From: Allokutzneria sp. A3M-2-11 16
Lineage (GTDB): Bacteria > Actinomycetota > Actinomycetes > Mycobacteriales > Pseudonocardiaceae
Assembly (NCBI RefSeq): GCF_024213555.1
Contig: NZ_JANAVO010000001.1
Coordinates: forward strand, 930,001-994,000
DNA length: 64,000 bases
Direction: 5' to 3'
The translations under genes were made by a program, and so were the position numbers. The notes below the pieces were generated by a model. It searched no databases and had not been told where the DNA came from. It worked only from the letters and a program-made list of their open reading frames with translations. Every line of letters starts with the position of its first letter. The first letter of the stretch is position 1. Shown in pieces: positions 25,450-33,560 of the stretch.

Positions 25450-27243
25450 ATGGCATGCGCGCAAGGCACGAGAGAGGCGATCACTCTGACCGTCAGCAGC
25501 AACACCAAGACCGGCACCACCGAGACCGACGACCCCGTCGAGGCGATCGTCGCCGAGGTGCTCGCCGAGGCCCATCCCCTGCGTGCGGCGGCCGTCGTCA
25601 CCGACGACGCCCCCACGTTCGCCGAGCTCGGCGTGCACGACAAGATCGTCAAGGCGCTCGGCGAGGCCGGTATCGAGCGGACCTTCGCCATCCAGAAGCT
25701 GACCCTCCCGCTGGCGCTGGCCGGCGAGGACGTCATCGGCCAGGCGCGCACCGGCACCGGCAAGACCCTGGGCTTCGGCGTGCCCGCGCTGCAGCGCCTG
25801 GAGCTGCCCGGCGACGGCACCCCGCAGGTGCTCGTGGTCGTGCCGACCCGTGAGCTGTGCCTCCAGGTGACCGCCGACCTCAAGGACGCGGGCAAGTACC
25901 TCAAGGCGCGCGTGCTCCCGGTCTACGGCGGACGCCCGTACGAGCCGCAGATCGCCGCGTTGCGCAAGGGCGTCGACGTGGTCATCGGCACCCCGGGCCG
26001 ACTGCTGGACCTGGCCGAGCAGCGCCACCTGGTGCTGGGCAAGGTCCGCACCCTGGTGCTGGACGAGGCCGACGAGATGCTCGACCTCGGCTTCCTCCCG
26101 GACATCGAGCGCGTGCTGCGGATGGTTCCGGACAAGCGGCAGACCATGCTGTTCTCGGCGACCATGCCGGGCCCGATCATCACGCTGGCCAGGACCTTCC
26201 TCAGCCAGCCGACGCACATCCGGGCCGAGGAGGTGGACGCCAGCGCCGTGCACGAGCGCACCACGCAGTTCGTCTACCGCGCGCACTCCCTGGACAAGGT
26301 CGAGGTCGTCTCCCGGGTGCTCCAGGCCGAAGGCCGCTCCCTCACGATGATCTTCACCAGGACCAAGCGCACCGCGCAGAAGCTCGCCGACGACCTCGCC
26401 GAGCGCGGGTTCGCGGTCGCGCCGGTGCACGGTGACCTGGGCCAGGGCGCTCGCGAGCAGGCGCTGCGCGCGTTCCGCTCCGGCAAGGTGGACGTGCTGG
26501 TCTGCACCGACGTCGCCGCCCGCGGCATCGACGTCGAGGGCGTCACGCACGTGGTCAACTACCAGTGCCCCGAGGACGAGAAGACCTACGTGCACCGGAT
26601 CGGCCGCACCGGCCGGGCCGGCCGCACCGGCGTCGCGGTCACCCTGGTCGACTGGGACGAGGAGCCGCGCTGGAAGTCCATCAGCGAGGCGCTCGAACTG
26701 GGCAAGCCGGAGCCGGTGGAGACCTACTCCACCTCCGACCACCTGTTCAGCGACCTGGGCATCCCGACCGACACCTCCGGCAGGCTGCCGTTGGGCCAGC
26801 GCACCCGCGAGGGCCTGGCCGCCGAGGAGCTGGACGAGGAGCCGCGCCGCGGCCGCGGTGCCAAGCGGAGCGAGGCGAAGCCGAAGCCGAAGCGCGAGCG
26901 GGTCCGCAGGCGCACCAGGGGCGGCCTCGCCGGCGACGCGGACGATGAGGAGAACGGTGACGCCAAGGCGTGCACCGCCGAGCCCCCCGCGGCCACCGCC
27001 GAGGCCGGTGACGAGACCCGGCCGACCACCCCGCGCAGGCGCAGGCGCCGGACCAGGGCCGGAGGCGGAAACGCCGAGGGTGGCCAGGCCGCAGACGGGG
27101 GCCAGGAACCGGCCGCCGCACGCGCCCAGGAAGATGGGGACAGCAGCGCGACCGAGCGCCCGGCCCGGCGTCGGCGCAGCAGGCGTCGCGCGGGCGTGGA
27201 GACCACCGGCGAGCAGGCCGTGGCGGCGAGCGGCGAGGAGTGA
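25450..27243 (+). CDS. DEAD-box ATP-dependent RNA helicase
   Basis: 597 residues from ATG 25450 (start uncertain, no Shine-Dalgarno; conserved homology begins near residue 50 at PTFAELGVHDKIVKAL). Motifs in order: Q motif FAIQKLTLPLAL, Walker A ARTGTGKT, PTRELCLQV, GTPGRLLD, DEAD, SAT, then ARGIDVEG and HRIGRTGRAGR. The tail after about residue 425 is a long Arg/Lys/Glu-rich disordered extension (RRRRRRTRAGGG), as in RhlE-type actinobacterial helicases (Rv3211). It unwinds structured RNA in ribosome assembly or mRNA decay. Overlaps the next gene's start (TGATG). Confidence 0.92.
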   Translation: MACAQGTREAITLTVSSNTKTGTTETDDPVEAIVAEVLAEAHPLRAAAVVTDDAPTFAELGVHDKIVKALGEAGIERTFAIQKLTLPLALAGEDVIGQARTGTGKTLGFGVPALQRLELPGDGTPQVLVVVPTRELCLQVTADLKDAGKYLKARVLPVYGGRPYEPQIAALRKGVDVVIGTPGRLLDLAEQRHLVLGKVRTLVLDEADEMLDLGFLPDIERVLRMVPDKRQTMLFSATMPGPIITLARTFLSQPTHIRAEEVDASAVHERTTQFVYRAHSLDKVEVVSRVLQAEGRSLTMIFTRTKRTAQKLADDLAERGFAVAPVHGDLGQGAREQALRAFRSGKVDVLVCTDVAARGIDVEGVTHVVNYQCPEDEKTYVHRIGRTGRAGRTGVAVTLVDWDEEPRWKSISEALELGKPEPVETYSTSDHLFSDLGIPTDTSGRLPLGQRTREGLAAEELDEEPRRGRGAKRSEAKPKPKRERVRRRTRGGLAGDADDEENGDAKACTAEPPAATAEAGDETRPTTPRRRRRRTRAGGGNAEGGQAADGGQEPAAARAQEDGDSSATERPARRRRSRRRAGVETTGEQAVAASGEE

Positions 27244-28892
27244 TGCGGGTGACGGGCCCTGGGCAGCACGGCGATCAGAACCAGCCGACCAGCCACGACC
27301 CGGAGCCCGTCTCCCCCGCACCCCCCGACGCAGCACGCTCTGACACAGCGCTCCCCGACACAGCACCTTCCGGCGAGGCGGCCGCGGCCCGGGACGACAC
27401 AGCTCGGGACACGGCCGTCCTGAACACGGCGGGCCTGGACACCCCGGCGTCCGGCACAGCGACCCCGGACGCCCCGGGCCCAGCCGCGAACGCTGACGCC
27501 ACAGACGCGGGCACAGCGGACCTGGACACGCCGCCCTTGGGCACAACGGTCCCGGCAGCCGCGGCGTCCCACGCCGCCGTGAACCCGGACCCGTGGCACG
27601 CGCACGAAGCCGTTGACGTGGCCACCGAGCCCGTCGCCGAGCAGCGCCCGCAGGTGCCCGCGCGGTCCTTCCACCGCAGGGCCGACTACGTCGTCGCGGC
27701 GCTGATCGCGGTCGCGGTGCTGGTCGCCGCCTTCATCGTCCGACAGAGCGGTGACGCGGCCGCGACCGTCTCGCGGACCAGCGCCGAGCCGATGTACCAA
27801 CTGCCGCAGCCCACCGCGCTGCCGCCGTCCTTCGCCGAGGTCTGGCGGGCGCCGAGCTCGGCGACCTTCGCCCCGGTGGTGGCCGGGCCCGCCGTCGTGA
27901 CCGGCGAGGGCGGCGAGATGGCCGGTCGCGACCCGCTGACCGGCGAGAAGAAGTGGTCCTACGCGCGCGACCTGCCGCTGTGCACGGTCGGCATGTCGTG
28001 GGGGCAGGCGTTCGCGATCTACACGAAGCAGGGCTGGACCGGCGGCAGCGGCCCGCAGTCGGGCAACTGCAGCGAGATCACCGGCGTCGACCCGGCGACC
28101 GGCAAGCGCGCGCTGGCCCGCAACGGCAACGCCCCGATCGGCACCCGGCTGCTCAGCGACGGCACCCACCTGGTGATGACCGGGAAGCGGCTGATCGAAG
28201 TGGTGCGCTTCGACCTGGTCAAGACGCTGGAGTACGGCAAGGTCGAGGCGGAGATCCAGCCGAACAAGCAACCGAGGACCAACTGCGAGTTCGGCTCCGT
28301 CGCGCTCGGTGGCAGCAGGCTCGGCGTGATCGAGCGCTGCCCAGACGACCTGGGCGACCGGCTGACGATGCAGAAGCCCAACCCCAAGGACTGGGACGCC
28401 CCCGAGGTCGCGTTCAGCACCGTGCTCAACGGCAGGGGCGCACGGCTGGTGGCGATCACCGAGGACCGCACCGTGATCGCGCTGCCCGGTCCCCCTCGGC
28501 TGGTCACCTACGACACCAACGGCACCCAGACCGACGAGCAGCCGCTGGCCATCCCGGACTCCGACCTGGCGGGCGACCCGCCGGGGCAGGTGCCGCCGGT
28601 GGTCGAGGGCAGCGCGAACTCGTACTGGTTCACCGGTTCGAAGCTGATCGCGCTGTCCTCGAAGGAGCTTCGTCCACAGTGGACGGTGGAGAACGTGGTC
28701 GGCTCGCCGACGCTGTTCTCCGGCAGGCTGGTGGTGCCGGTGCCGGACGGGTTGCTGGTGCTGGACGCGGTCACCGGCGCGCGGATCGGTTCGGTTCCGG
28801 TGCGCCGTGACCAGCCCGGCCCGGTCGCGCTGGCGACGGCCGGTCCGGTGATCCTCGAACAGCGTGCGGGGACTCTCGTCGCGTTGCGGTGA
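27243..28892 (+). CDS. Membrane-anchored PQQ-type beta-propeller protein
   Basis: 549 residues from ATG 27243, coupled to the helicase stop. The first 130 residues are disordered and dominated by Asp-Thr-Ala-Pro repeats (SDTALPDTAPSGE, DTARDTAVLNTAGLDTPASG). One transmembrane helix near 142-162 (YVVAALIAVAVLVAAFIV) anchors an extracytoplasmic propeller with repeats such as AGRDPLTGEKKWSYARDL and LVLDAVTGARIGSV. Homologue of Rv3212, also downstream of the DEAD-box gene. Role unknown; possibly a scaffold or lipid/wall sensor. Confidence 0.83.
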   Translation: MRVTGPGQHGDQNQPTSHDPEPVSPAPPDAARSDTALPDTAPSGEAAAARDDTARDTAVLNTAGLDTPASGTATPDAPGPAANADATDAGTADLDTPPLGTTVPAAAASHAAVNPDPWHAHEAVDVATEPVAEQRPQVPARSFHRRADYVVAALIAVAVLVAAFIVRQSGDAAATVSRTSAEPMYQLPQPTALPPSFAEVWRAPSSATFAPVVAGPAVVTGEGGEMAGRDPLTGEKKWSYARDLPLCTVGMSWGQAFAIYTKQGWTGGSGPQSGNCSEITGVDPATGKRALARNGNAPIGTRLLSDGTHLVMTGKRLIEVVRFDLVKTLEYGKVEAEIQPNKQPRTNCEFGSVALGGSRLGVIERCPDDLGDRLTMQKPNPKDWDAPEVAFSTVLNGRGARLVAITEDRTVIALPGPPRLVTYDTNGTQTDEQPLAIPDSDLAGDPPGQVPPVVEGSANSYWFTGSKLIALSSKELRPQWTVENVVGSPTLFSGRLVVPVPDGLLVLDAVTGARIGSVPVRRDQPGPVALATAGPVILEQRAGTLVALR

Positions 28893-28923
28893 AACCGGGC
28901 GCGCTCTGGGAGAGAATCAACGG

Positions 28924-29826
28924 GTGACCGTGCCGTTCCCATCTCCACTCACCCCGCACCGCGGCACCAGGGTCGAGCTGCCAAGCCGCTACGGCCCGAT
29001 CGCCGCGCTCCGGGCCATGCCGGATCCCTCAGCGGATCTCGGCGCCGTCGCGCTGCTCGTGCCCGGCTACCCGGGGTCCAAAGAGGACTTCGCGCCGCTG
29101 CTCGACCCGATCTCCGACGCCGGGTTCGACGTCGTCGCGATCGACCTGCCCGGGCTGAACGAGTCCGGCGGCCCCGAGGAGGAGGCGGCCTACCGCCCCG
29201 GCGCGCTCGGCGAGGTGGTCGCGGAGCTGATCACCGATCTCGGCGACGGCGGGACCAGGCCGGTGCTGCTGCTCGGGCACTCCTTCGGCGGCCTGGTGAC
29301 ACGGGCGGCGGTGCTCGTGGGCGCGCGGATCGCCGGGCTGACGCTGCTGTGCTCGGGACCGAGCGAGCTGCCGGACGGCGACCGCAGGCAGGCGATCATC
29401 GAGGGTGAGCCGATCCTGCGCACCAAGGGCATGGCCGCGGCGCAGGAGCTGCGGGAGGCCCGTGACGCGCGCAGGCCGGGCTGGGCGCACGTGCCGCAAC
29501 GGCTCAAGGAGTTCTACCGGCGCCGGTTCCTCGCATCGAAGCCGGCGGGGCTGCTCGGGATGGCTGACGGCCTGCGCTACGAACCGGACCTGGTGCCGAA
29601 GCTCGGCGTCGTCCTCCAGTCGTCCGGCACGCCGAGCCTGGTGGTCTGCGGCGAGGGCGACGACGTCTGGCCGGTGAGCGCGCAGCGGGACATGGCCGAG
29701 CGCCTGGACGCGGACTTCGCGGTCCTGGCGGGCGCGGGCCACTCCCCCAACGTCGAGAACCCCGAGGCCCTGCTGGCGACCCTGCTGCCGACCTGGCGAG
29801 CCTGGCTCACCGAGAAGACCCCCTGA
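28924..29826 (+). CDS. Alpha/beta hydrolase
   Basis: 300 residues from GTG 28924; GAGAAT six bases upstream suggests a leaderless mRNA. Motifs: LLVPGYPGSKEDF as oxyanion loop, IDLPGLNESGG, nucleophile elbow GHSFGG, acid in VVCGEGDDVWPV, and His in GAGHSPNVENPEAL. Cytoplasmic, substrate unknown. It ends 17 bases before repeat copy B, with the convergent membrane-protein gene beyond. Confidence 0.87.
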   Translation: MTVPFPSPLTPHRGTRVELPSRYGPIAALRAMPDPSADLGAVALLVPGYPGSKEDFAPLLDPISDAGFDVVAIDLPGLNESGGPEEEAAYRPGALGEVVAELITDLGDGGTRPVLLLGHSFGGLVTRAAVLVGARIAGLTLLCSGPSELPDGDRRQAIIEGEPILRTKGMAAAQELREARDARRPGWAHVPQRLKEFYRRRFLASKPAGLLGMADGLRYEPDLVPKLGVVLQSSGTPSLVVCGEGDDVWPVSAQRDMAERLDADFAVLAGAGHSPNVENPEALLATLLPTWRAWLTEKTP

Positions 29827-29843
29827 CCGAAGCACTCCCGTCA

Positions 29844-30032
29844 CCGCGGTTGACCCGTCTTCAAGTACCCCCGACCCCCACCCAGAACATCGCTAACCAC
29901 AGCAGACCCAGCCGCCGTTCGCCGCGCGAACTCCGCTCCGGACGCGCGCGCCCGCAGTGGACTGCCGGGGTTGGGGGCGGTTAGCGATCGCTGGGGGTGG
30001 GGTTCGTAGGACTTGAAGACCGTCACACCGCG
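29844..30032. repeat. Long-hairpin repeat family 1, copy B
   Basis: The longest copy, with termini GTCTTCAAGT (29857) and ACTTGAAGAC (30011-30020) and inner arms ATCGCTAACC (29889-29898) / GGTTAGCGAT (29979-29988); the arms pair over about 52 bases with a central loop of about 60 bases. It fills the space between two convergent genes and may terminate both. Confidence 0.92.
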
Positions 30033-30054
30033 CTGGGAGTGGGGTGCGGCGCGG

Positions 30055-30357
30055 TCAGGACCACCACCAGAACCAGAGGGTGGCGGCCGCGATGACGTAG
30101 ACGCCGAAGATCATGGCGAGTCCGATGCGGCCGGGCTCGTGGTCGGAGCGCTGTTGCAGCACCACCATCACGGCCGCGACCACCAGGTGGCCGACCACCT
30201 CGGCGACGCCCGGCCCGGGTATCCCGGTCGCGCCCGCGTAGACCTGCGCGATCACCATCGCCAGCGCCAGCACCGCCATCCCGGCGGCGAGCGAGCCCGC
30301 CACGCCGCTGAGCAGGCGGCGGGCCAGCGAGTTGCGGCGACCGATCGCGGGGCTCAT
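30055..30357 (-). CDS. Small membrane protein with three transmembrane helices
   Basis: 100 residues from ATG 30357, overlapping the RecB-like stop (ATGA). Helices near 15-40 (SGVAGSLAAGMAVLALAMVIAQVY), 51-66 and 78-98 (IGLAMIFGVYVIAAATLWFW). No family is recognised. Coupling to a nuclease gene suggests coexpression but gives no clear role. Confidence 0.75.
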   Translation of the reverse strand: MSPAIGRRNSLARRLLSGVAGSLAAGMAVLALAMVIAQVYAGATGIPGPGVAEVVGHLVVAAVMVVLQQRSDHEPGRIGLAMIFGVYVIAAATLWFWWWS

Positions 30358-31193
30358 GGCGCCAGCGTCGCCCACGGCTCCACCTCCGGTGCCGCACCCT
30401 GCCCCTCCGGGCAGTGCCTGCGGAAGTCGCACCACGAGCACTGCCTGCCGGGCGTCGGCGGGAACAGCACGTCCCGGTCCCCGCCCGCCGCGAGCGTGTC
30501 CGCGGCGAGCGACAGGTCCTCCGCGGCCTCCTCGGCGCGGCTGAGGTGCCTGCCGAGGGACTCCTCGGTGTGCTCCCACACCGCGACCTCGCCGGAGGGC
30601 AGGTGGTGCAGCTCGACCCGGCGGCACGGGCGGCGCAACGTGCGGCGCGCGGCGATGGCGTAGAGCGCCAGGGCCTGCGAACCGCGCGCGTCGTCAACGC
30701 CGAGCGCGTGCCTGCCGGTCTTGTAGTCCACGATCACCAGCTCGCCGTCGCGCAGGTCGATGCGGTCGACCCGGCCCTCGGCGACGATCTTCTCCGTGGG
30801 GGTGGAGACCCAGCGCTCCAGGCCGATCGGCTCCATCCCCGGCGGCAGCCCGCGCACGTAGTCGGCGACCCACCGCTTGGCCCGGTCGCGGTAGACCTCG
30901 GCCTGCTCGGCGTCCCGGAACCCGTCGCTCTTCCAGCACCTGCGCACCAGGTCCGCGGCCTGCTCCTCGCTGCGGCGCTCCTGCGGCAGGTCGAAGTAGC
31001 CCTTCAGGGCGTTGTGCACCACCGCGCCCAGCGTGCTGCTGGCCCAGGGCCCGCCGCGCTTCGGGGCGGGCCGGTCGAGGTAGGCCATCCGGTACCGGCG
31101 AGGGCAGTCGCTCCAGGTCGCCAGCTTCGCCGGGGTCACCTTCACCAGCCTGCGCGGCATTCCTCCGAGATCAAGACCCAGCTGCCCGTCCAC
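30354..31193 (-). CDS. RecB/Cas4-like PD-(D/E)XK nuclease with Fe-S cysteines
   Basis: About 279 residues from GTG 31193; GTG 31229 and ATG 31160 are alternatives and no start has ideal spacing. Nuclease motifs: GAVVHNALKGYF, EGRVDRIDLRDGELVIVDYKTG with the catalytic Asp and Lys. One Cys near residue 30 (SDCPRRYRMAYL) and three at the end (CSWCDFRRHC) form the four-Cys set that binds an Fe-S cluster in Cas4/AddB-type nucleases. No cas genes or CRISPR are near, so a housekeeping DNA-repair role is likely. Operon with the small membrane protein. Confidence 0.88.
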   Translation of the reverse strand: MDGQLGLDLGGMPRRLVKVTPAKLATWSDCPRRYRMAYLDRPAPKRGGPWASSTLGAVVHNALKGYFDLPQERRSEEQAADLVRRCWKSDGFRDAEQAEVYRDRAKRWVADYVRGLPPGMEPIGLERWVSTPTEKIVAEGRVDRIDLRDGELVIVDYKTGRHALGVDDARGSQALALYAIAARRTLRRPCRRVELHHLPSGEVAVWEHTEESLGRHLSRAEEAAEDLSLAADTLAAGGDRDVLFPPTPGRQCSWCDFRRHCPEGQGAAPEVEPWATLAP

Positions 31194-31207
31194 CCATCCC
31201 ACGGTAC

Positions 31208-32083
31208 TCAGGACAGCTGTTGCTCCCACACCGGGCAGGAACCGGGCTTGGCGCGCGCGACCAACGCCTCGAACTGCTCGGGGTCGGTCGTCTCCTGGCC
31301 GAGCCGGATCGTCTTGTTCGTGCCGTGGTAGTCGCTGGAGCCCGTCATCACCAGCCCCAGCTCGGCGGCGAGGGCCCGCAGCTCGGCGCGGGTCGGCTCG
31401 TCGTGGTCGGGGTGGTCGACCTCGACGCCGGAGAGCCCGAACTCGACGAGGTCGGCGACGACTCCCGGCGTGACGACCGGGCCCCGCGCCCTGGCGAAGG
31501 GGTGCGCGAGCACCGTGACCCCACCGGCGTCGGCGATCATCGAGATCGCCCGCTCGACCGGGGTGTCGGTGCGCGGCAGCAGGTAGGAGCCGCCGGAGCC
31601 CAGGAACCGGTCGAACGCCTCGTCCACCGAACCGACCACGCCCGCCCGCATCAGCGCCTGGGCCAGGTGCGGGCGCCCGGCGGGAACGTCCGGCGGCAGC
31701 GCGGCCATCAGCTCGTCGGGGTCCACCGGGAACCCGTCCGCGGCCATCCGCCCGGCCATCCGGTGCAGCCGCTGCCTGCGCTCCAGCCGCAGCCGCGTCT
31801 GCTCGACGACCAGCGGCTCGGAGGCGGGATCGAACAGGTAGGCCAGCAGGTGGACGGTGACGGAGCCGCCGAGCCCGTCCGGCGACTCGCAGGAGAGCTC
31901 GGCGCCGGGGAGCATGCGCATCCCGGGCGGCAGGGCGGCCAGCGCCTCGGACCAGCCCGCGGTGGTGTCGTGGTCGGTCACCGCGATCACGTCGAGCCCG
32001 GCGAGCGCGGCCGCCTCGATCAGCCCCGCGGGCGAGTCGGTGCCGTCGGACGCCGTGGAATGGGTATGCAAGTCGATCCGCAC
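31208..32083 (-). CDS. PHP domain metal-dependent phosphoesterase
   Basis: 291 residues from GTG 32083 (a GTG at 32101 is possible). Begins RIDLHTHSTASDGTDSP, the PHP HxH motif, followed by VTDHDTTAGW, GAELSC, VLAHPF and GSSDYHG, giving the full trinuclear metal ligand set. Related proteins (RNase AM/YciV-like, 3',5'-nucleotide phosphatase) remove nucleotides from RNA 5' ends or hydrolyse pAp. The precise substrate is not known here. Located 14 bases before the nuclease gene on the same strand. Confidence 0.88.
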   Translation of the reverse strand: MRIDLHTHSTASDGTDSPAGLIEAAALAGLDVIAVTDHDTTAGWSEALAALPPGMRMLPGAELSCESPDGLGGSVTVHLLAYLFDPASEPLVVEQTRLRLERRQRLHRMAGRMAADGFPVDPDELMAALPPDVPAGRPHLAQALMRAGVVGSVDEAFDRFLGSGGSYLLPRTDTPVERAISMIADAGGVTVLAHPFARARGPVVTPGVVADLVEFGLSGVEVDHPDHDEPTRAELRALAAELGLVMTGSSDYHGTNKTIRLGQETTDPEQFEALVARAKPGSCPVWEQQLS

Positions 32084-32117
32084 CCCAGGAGTCTGCTCCA
32101 CGACCCGGGAAAACACA

Positions 32118-32154
32118 GAACCCCCCGGCCAGGCGTCTGCCTGGCGGAGGGTTC
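32118..32154 (-). terminator. Hairpin terminator after the PH-domain gene
   Basis: GAACCC-CGGCCAGGC and GCCTGGC-GGAGGGTTC form a long stem with a GTCT loop, 60 bases after the stop of the gene at 32215 on the minus strand. Confidence 0.75.
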
Positions 32155-32214
32155 CACGGCTGGCCACCAACCCCGTGCGGCCAGCCGTTGTCGTGCCTGT
32201 CTAGAGCGGAACCA

Positions 32215-32778
32215 TCAGCCTGTCGCGCGCTTGCTCAACGCGGCCTTCTTCTTGGCCTGCATCATCGAGAACCGCTCGGCCTGGGCCTTCTTGTCACCGA
32301 AGACGAGCTCGGAGATGGCGTCGTAGACCTCCTCCGGGCGGGGCAGGTACTCGATCCGGTTGAGCGCCTGGATCTGACCCGCCGACTCGACGACGATCGT
32401 GCCGTAACCCCACATGCGACCGCTGAGGCTGCGCTCGTAGGTGAGGTCGGTGACCTTGCCGATCGGCATCATCGCCACCTTGGTGGTGAAGACGCCGTTG
32501 GTGAGCATGAAGCGCTTGTCCGTCACGACGATGCGCTCGACCCACCACTCGATCACGAAGTAGGCGAACCGAAGAAGTACGAACAGGGCGGCGTACCACA
32601 GGATGTTCTGCAGCAGCCACTGACCCGCCGGGAGCAGGTACGAGATCATCACGGCGCCGGCGAGCAACGCGACGGTCTCGAAGATGTCCCACAGCAGGGT
32701 GGCCCAGTGTCGGCGCACCCTGATGATCCGTCGCTCGGTTTCGAGCAGGTACTCGTCGGGATCGCGAGGTGCGAACAC
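32215..32778 (-). CDS. PH-domain (bPH_2, YdbS-like) membrane protein
   Basis: 187 residues from GTG 32778. A short cytoplasmic N-terminus (PDEYLLETERRIIRVRRHW) leads into two transmembrane helices near 29-49 and 58-78, then a bacterial PH domain: RIVVTDKRFMLTNGVFTTKVAMMPIGKVTDLTY and YGTIVVESAG. The tail is Lys-rich. Such proteins are common in actinobacteria, of unknown role, perhaps in cell-envelope stress. Divided from the next downstream gene by a terminator. Confidence 0.87.
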   Translation of the reverse strand: MFAPRDPDEYLLETERRIIRVRRHWATLLWDIFETVALLAGAVMISYLLPAGQWLLQNILWYAALFVLLRFAYFVIEWWVERIVVTDKRFMLTNGVFTTKVAMMPIGKVTDLTYERSLSGRMWGYGTIVVESAGQIQALNRIEYLPRPEEVYDAISELVFGDKKAQAERFSMMQAKKKAALSKRATG

Positions 32779-32802
32779 GGTCTCACCGCCCTGTCGGTGT
32801 CA

Positions 32803-32964
32803 TCAGACGAACAACGACCTGACGAACGTGATGATCGCCTGAGCCGCGTCCCGCAGTCTGCCCAGGATCCCGTTCACAGCGCCCGCGGCCTGATCCGGTG
32901 CGGTGAACACAAGGAACAGGACCAGCGCAATGCCAGCAAAGGTGAGGATCTTCTTGATGTTCAC
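32803..32964 (-). CDS. Small membrane protein, 53 residues
   Basis: GTG 32964 to stop 32803. It begins VNIKKILTFAGIALVLFLVF, one transmembrane helix, and continues with an amphipathic helix (NGILGRLRDAAQAIITFVRS). This is too short for usual thresholds, but the hydrophobic helix, high-GC third positions and place just ahead of the PH-domain gene (24-base gap) support it. Function unknown; actinobacteria often keep a tiny membrane protein of this kind here. Confidence 0.72.
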   Translation of the reverse strand: MNIKKILTFAGIALVLFLVFTAPDQAAGAVNGILGRLRDAAQAIITFVRSLFV

Positions 32965-33012
32965 GTTGTCCAACCCCGTCCGCTAACGGCCTTGTTGGCG
33001 CCTGCGGAACCG

Positions 33013-33055
33013 TTGTACCGCACTCCGCCGCGCTTCGGCAGATTTGTACCGCACT
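33013..33055. promoter_or_regulatory. 12-base direct repeats TTGTACCGCACT
   Basis: Copies at 33013-33024 and 33044-33055, 31 bases apart (about three helical turns), in the divergent promoter region between the small membrane protein and the NUDIX gene. A pair of identical activator or repressor sites is likely; the regulator is unknown. Confidence 0.5.
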
Positions 33056-33062
33056 TGGCTGA

Positions 33063-33551
33063 GTGTCAGTGCCAACTGCCTCGGCAAGACTACTGTCCGT
33101 GTTCGTGCTTGGCGATCGCGAATCTTCGATCCGCTGCGTCGGGGGGATCACATTCGACGCCGACGGCCGACTCCTGCTGATCCGCCGTTCGAACGACCCC
33201 GGTCGGGGCAGGTGGTCCATTCCGGGAGGGCGGGTGGAGCCCGGCGAGGACGACGCCGTGGCCGTGGCCAGAGAGCTGCACGAGGAGACCGGGCTGGTCG
33301 TGACGGTGGGCGACTTGATCGGTTCTGTCGTCCGGTCGGCTGAACGCGGGTCGTACGAGATCTACGACTACTCCTGCCAGGCGGTCGGCGGACGCCTGCG
33401 GCCGGGGGACGACGCGGCCGCGGTGGCGTGGATCGATGGTGTGATCTTTACCGCACTCGATCAGGCCGGGGCGCTCACCGAGGGACTCGGCGAGGCGCTC
33501 CGGGACTGGGACGCAGTGCCCCAAATCACCAAGAATCGCCCACCCCGGTGA
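33063..33551 (+). CDS. NUDIX hydrolase
   Basis: 162 residues from GTG 33063. Complete Nudix box GGRVEPGEDDAVAVARELHEETG (positions about 55-77), with the preceding RGRWSIPGG and following EIYDYSCQAVGG strands. Such MutT-like enzymes hydrolyse nucleoside diphosphates linked to another group. The substrate is not predictable. Divergent from the PH-domain operon and convergent with the DUF2332 gene 9 bases away. Confidence 0.88.
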   Translation: MSVPTASARLLSVFVLGDRESSIRCVGGITFDADGRLLLIRRSNDPGRGRWSIPGGRVEPGEDDAVAVARELHEETGLVVTVGDLIGSVVRSAERGSYEIYDYSCQAVGGRLRPGDDAAAVAWIDGVIFTALDQAGALTEGLGEALRDWDAVPQITKNRPPR

Positions 33552-33560
33552 CGCAGCGTC

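Noticed and set aside
25207-27546. 779-codon open frame opposite the DEAD-box helicase
   Set aside because: The plus strand has all DEAD-box motifs; the opposite frame is an artefact of strong third-position G/C bias.
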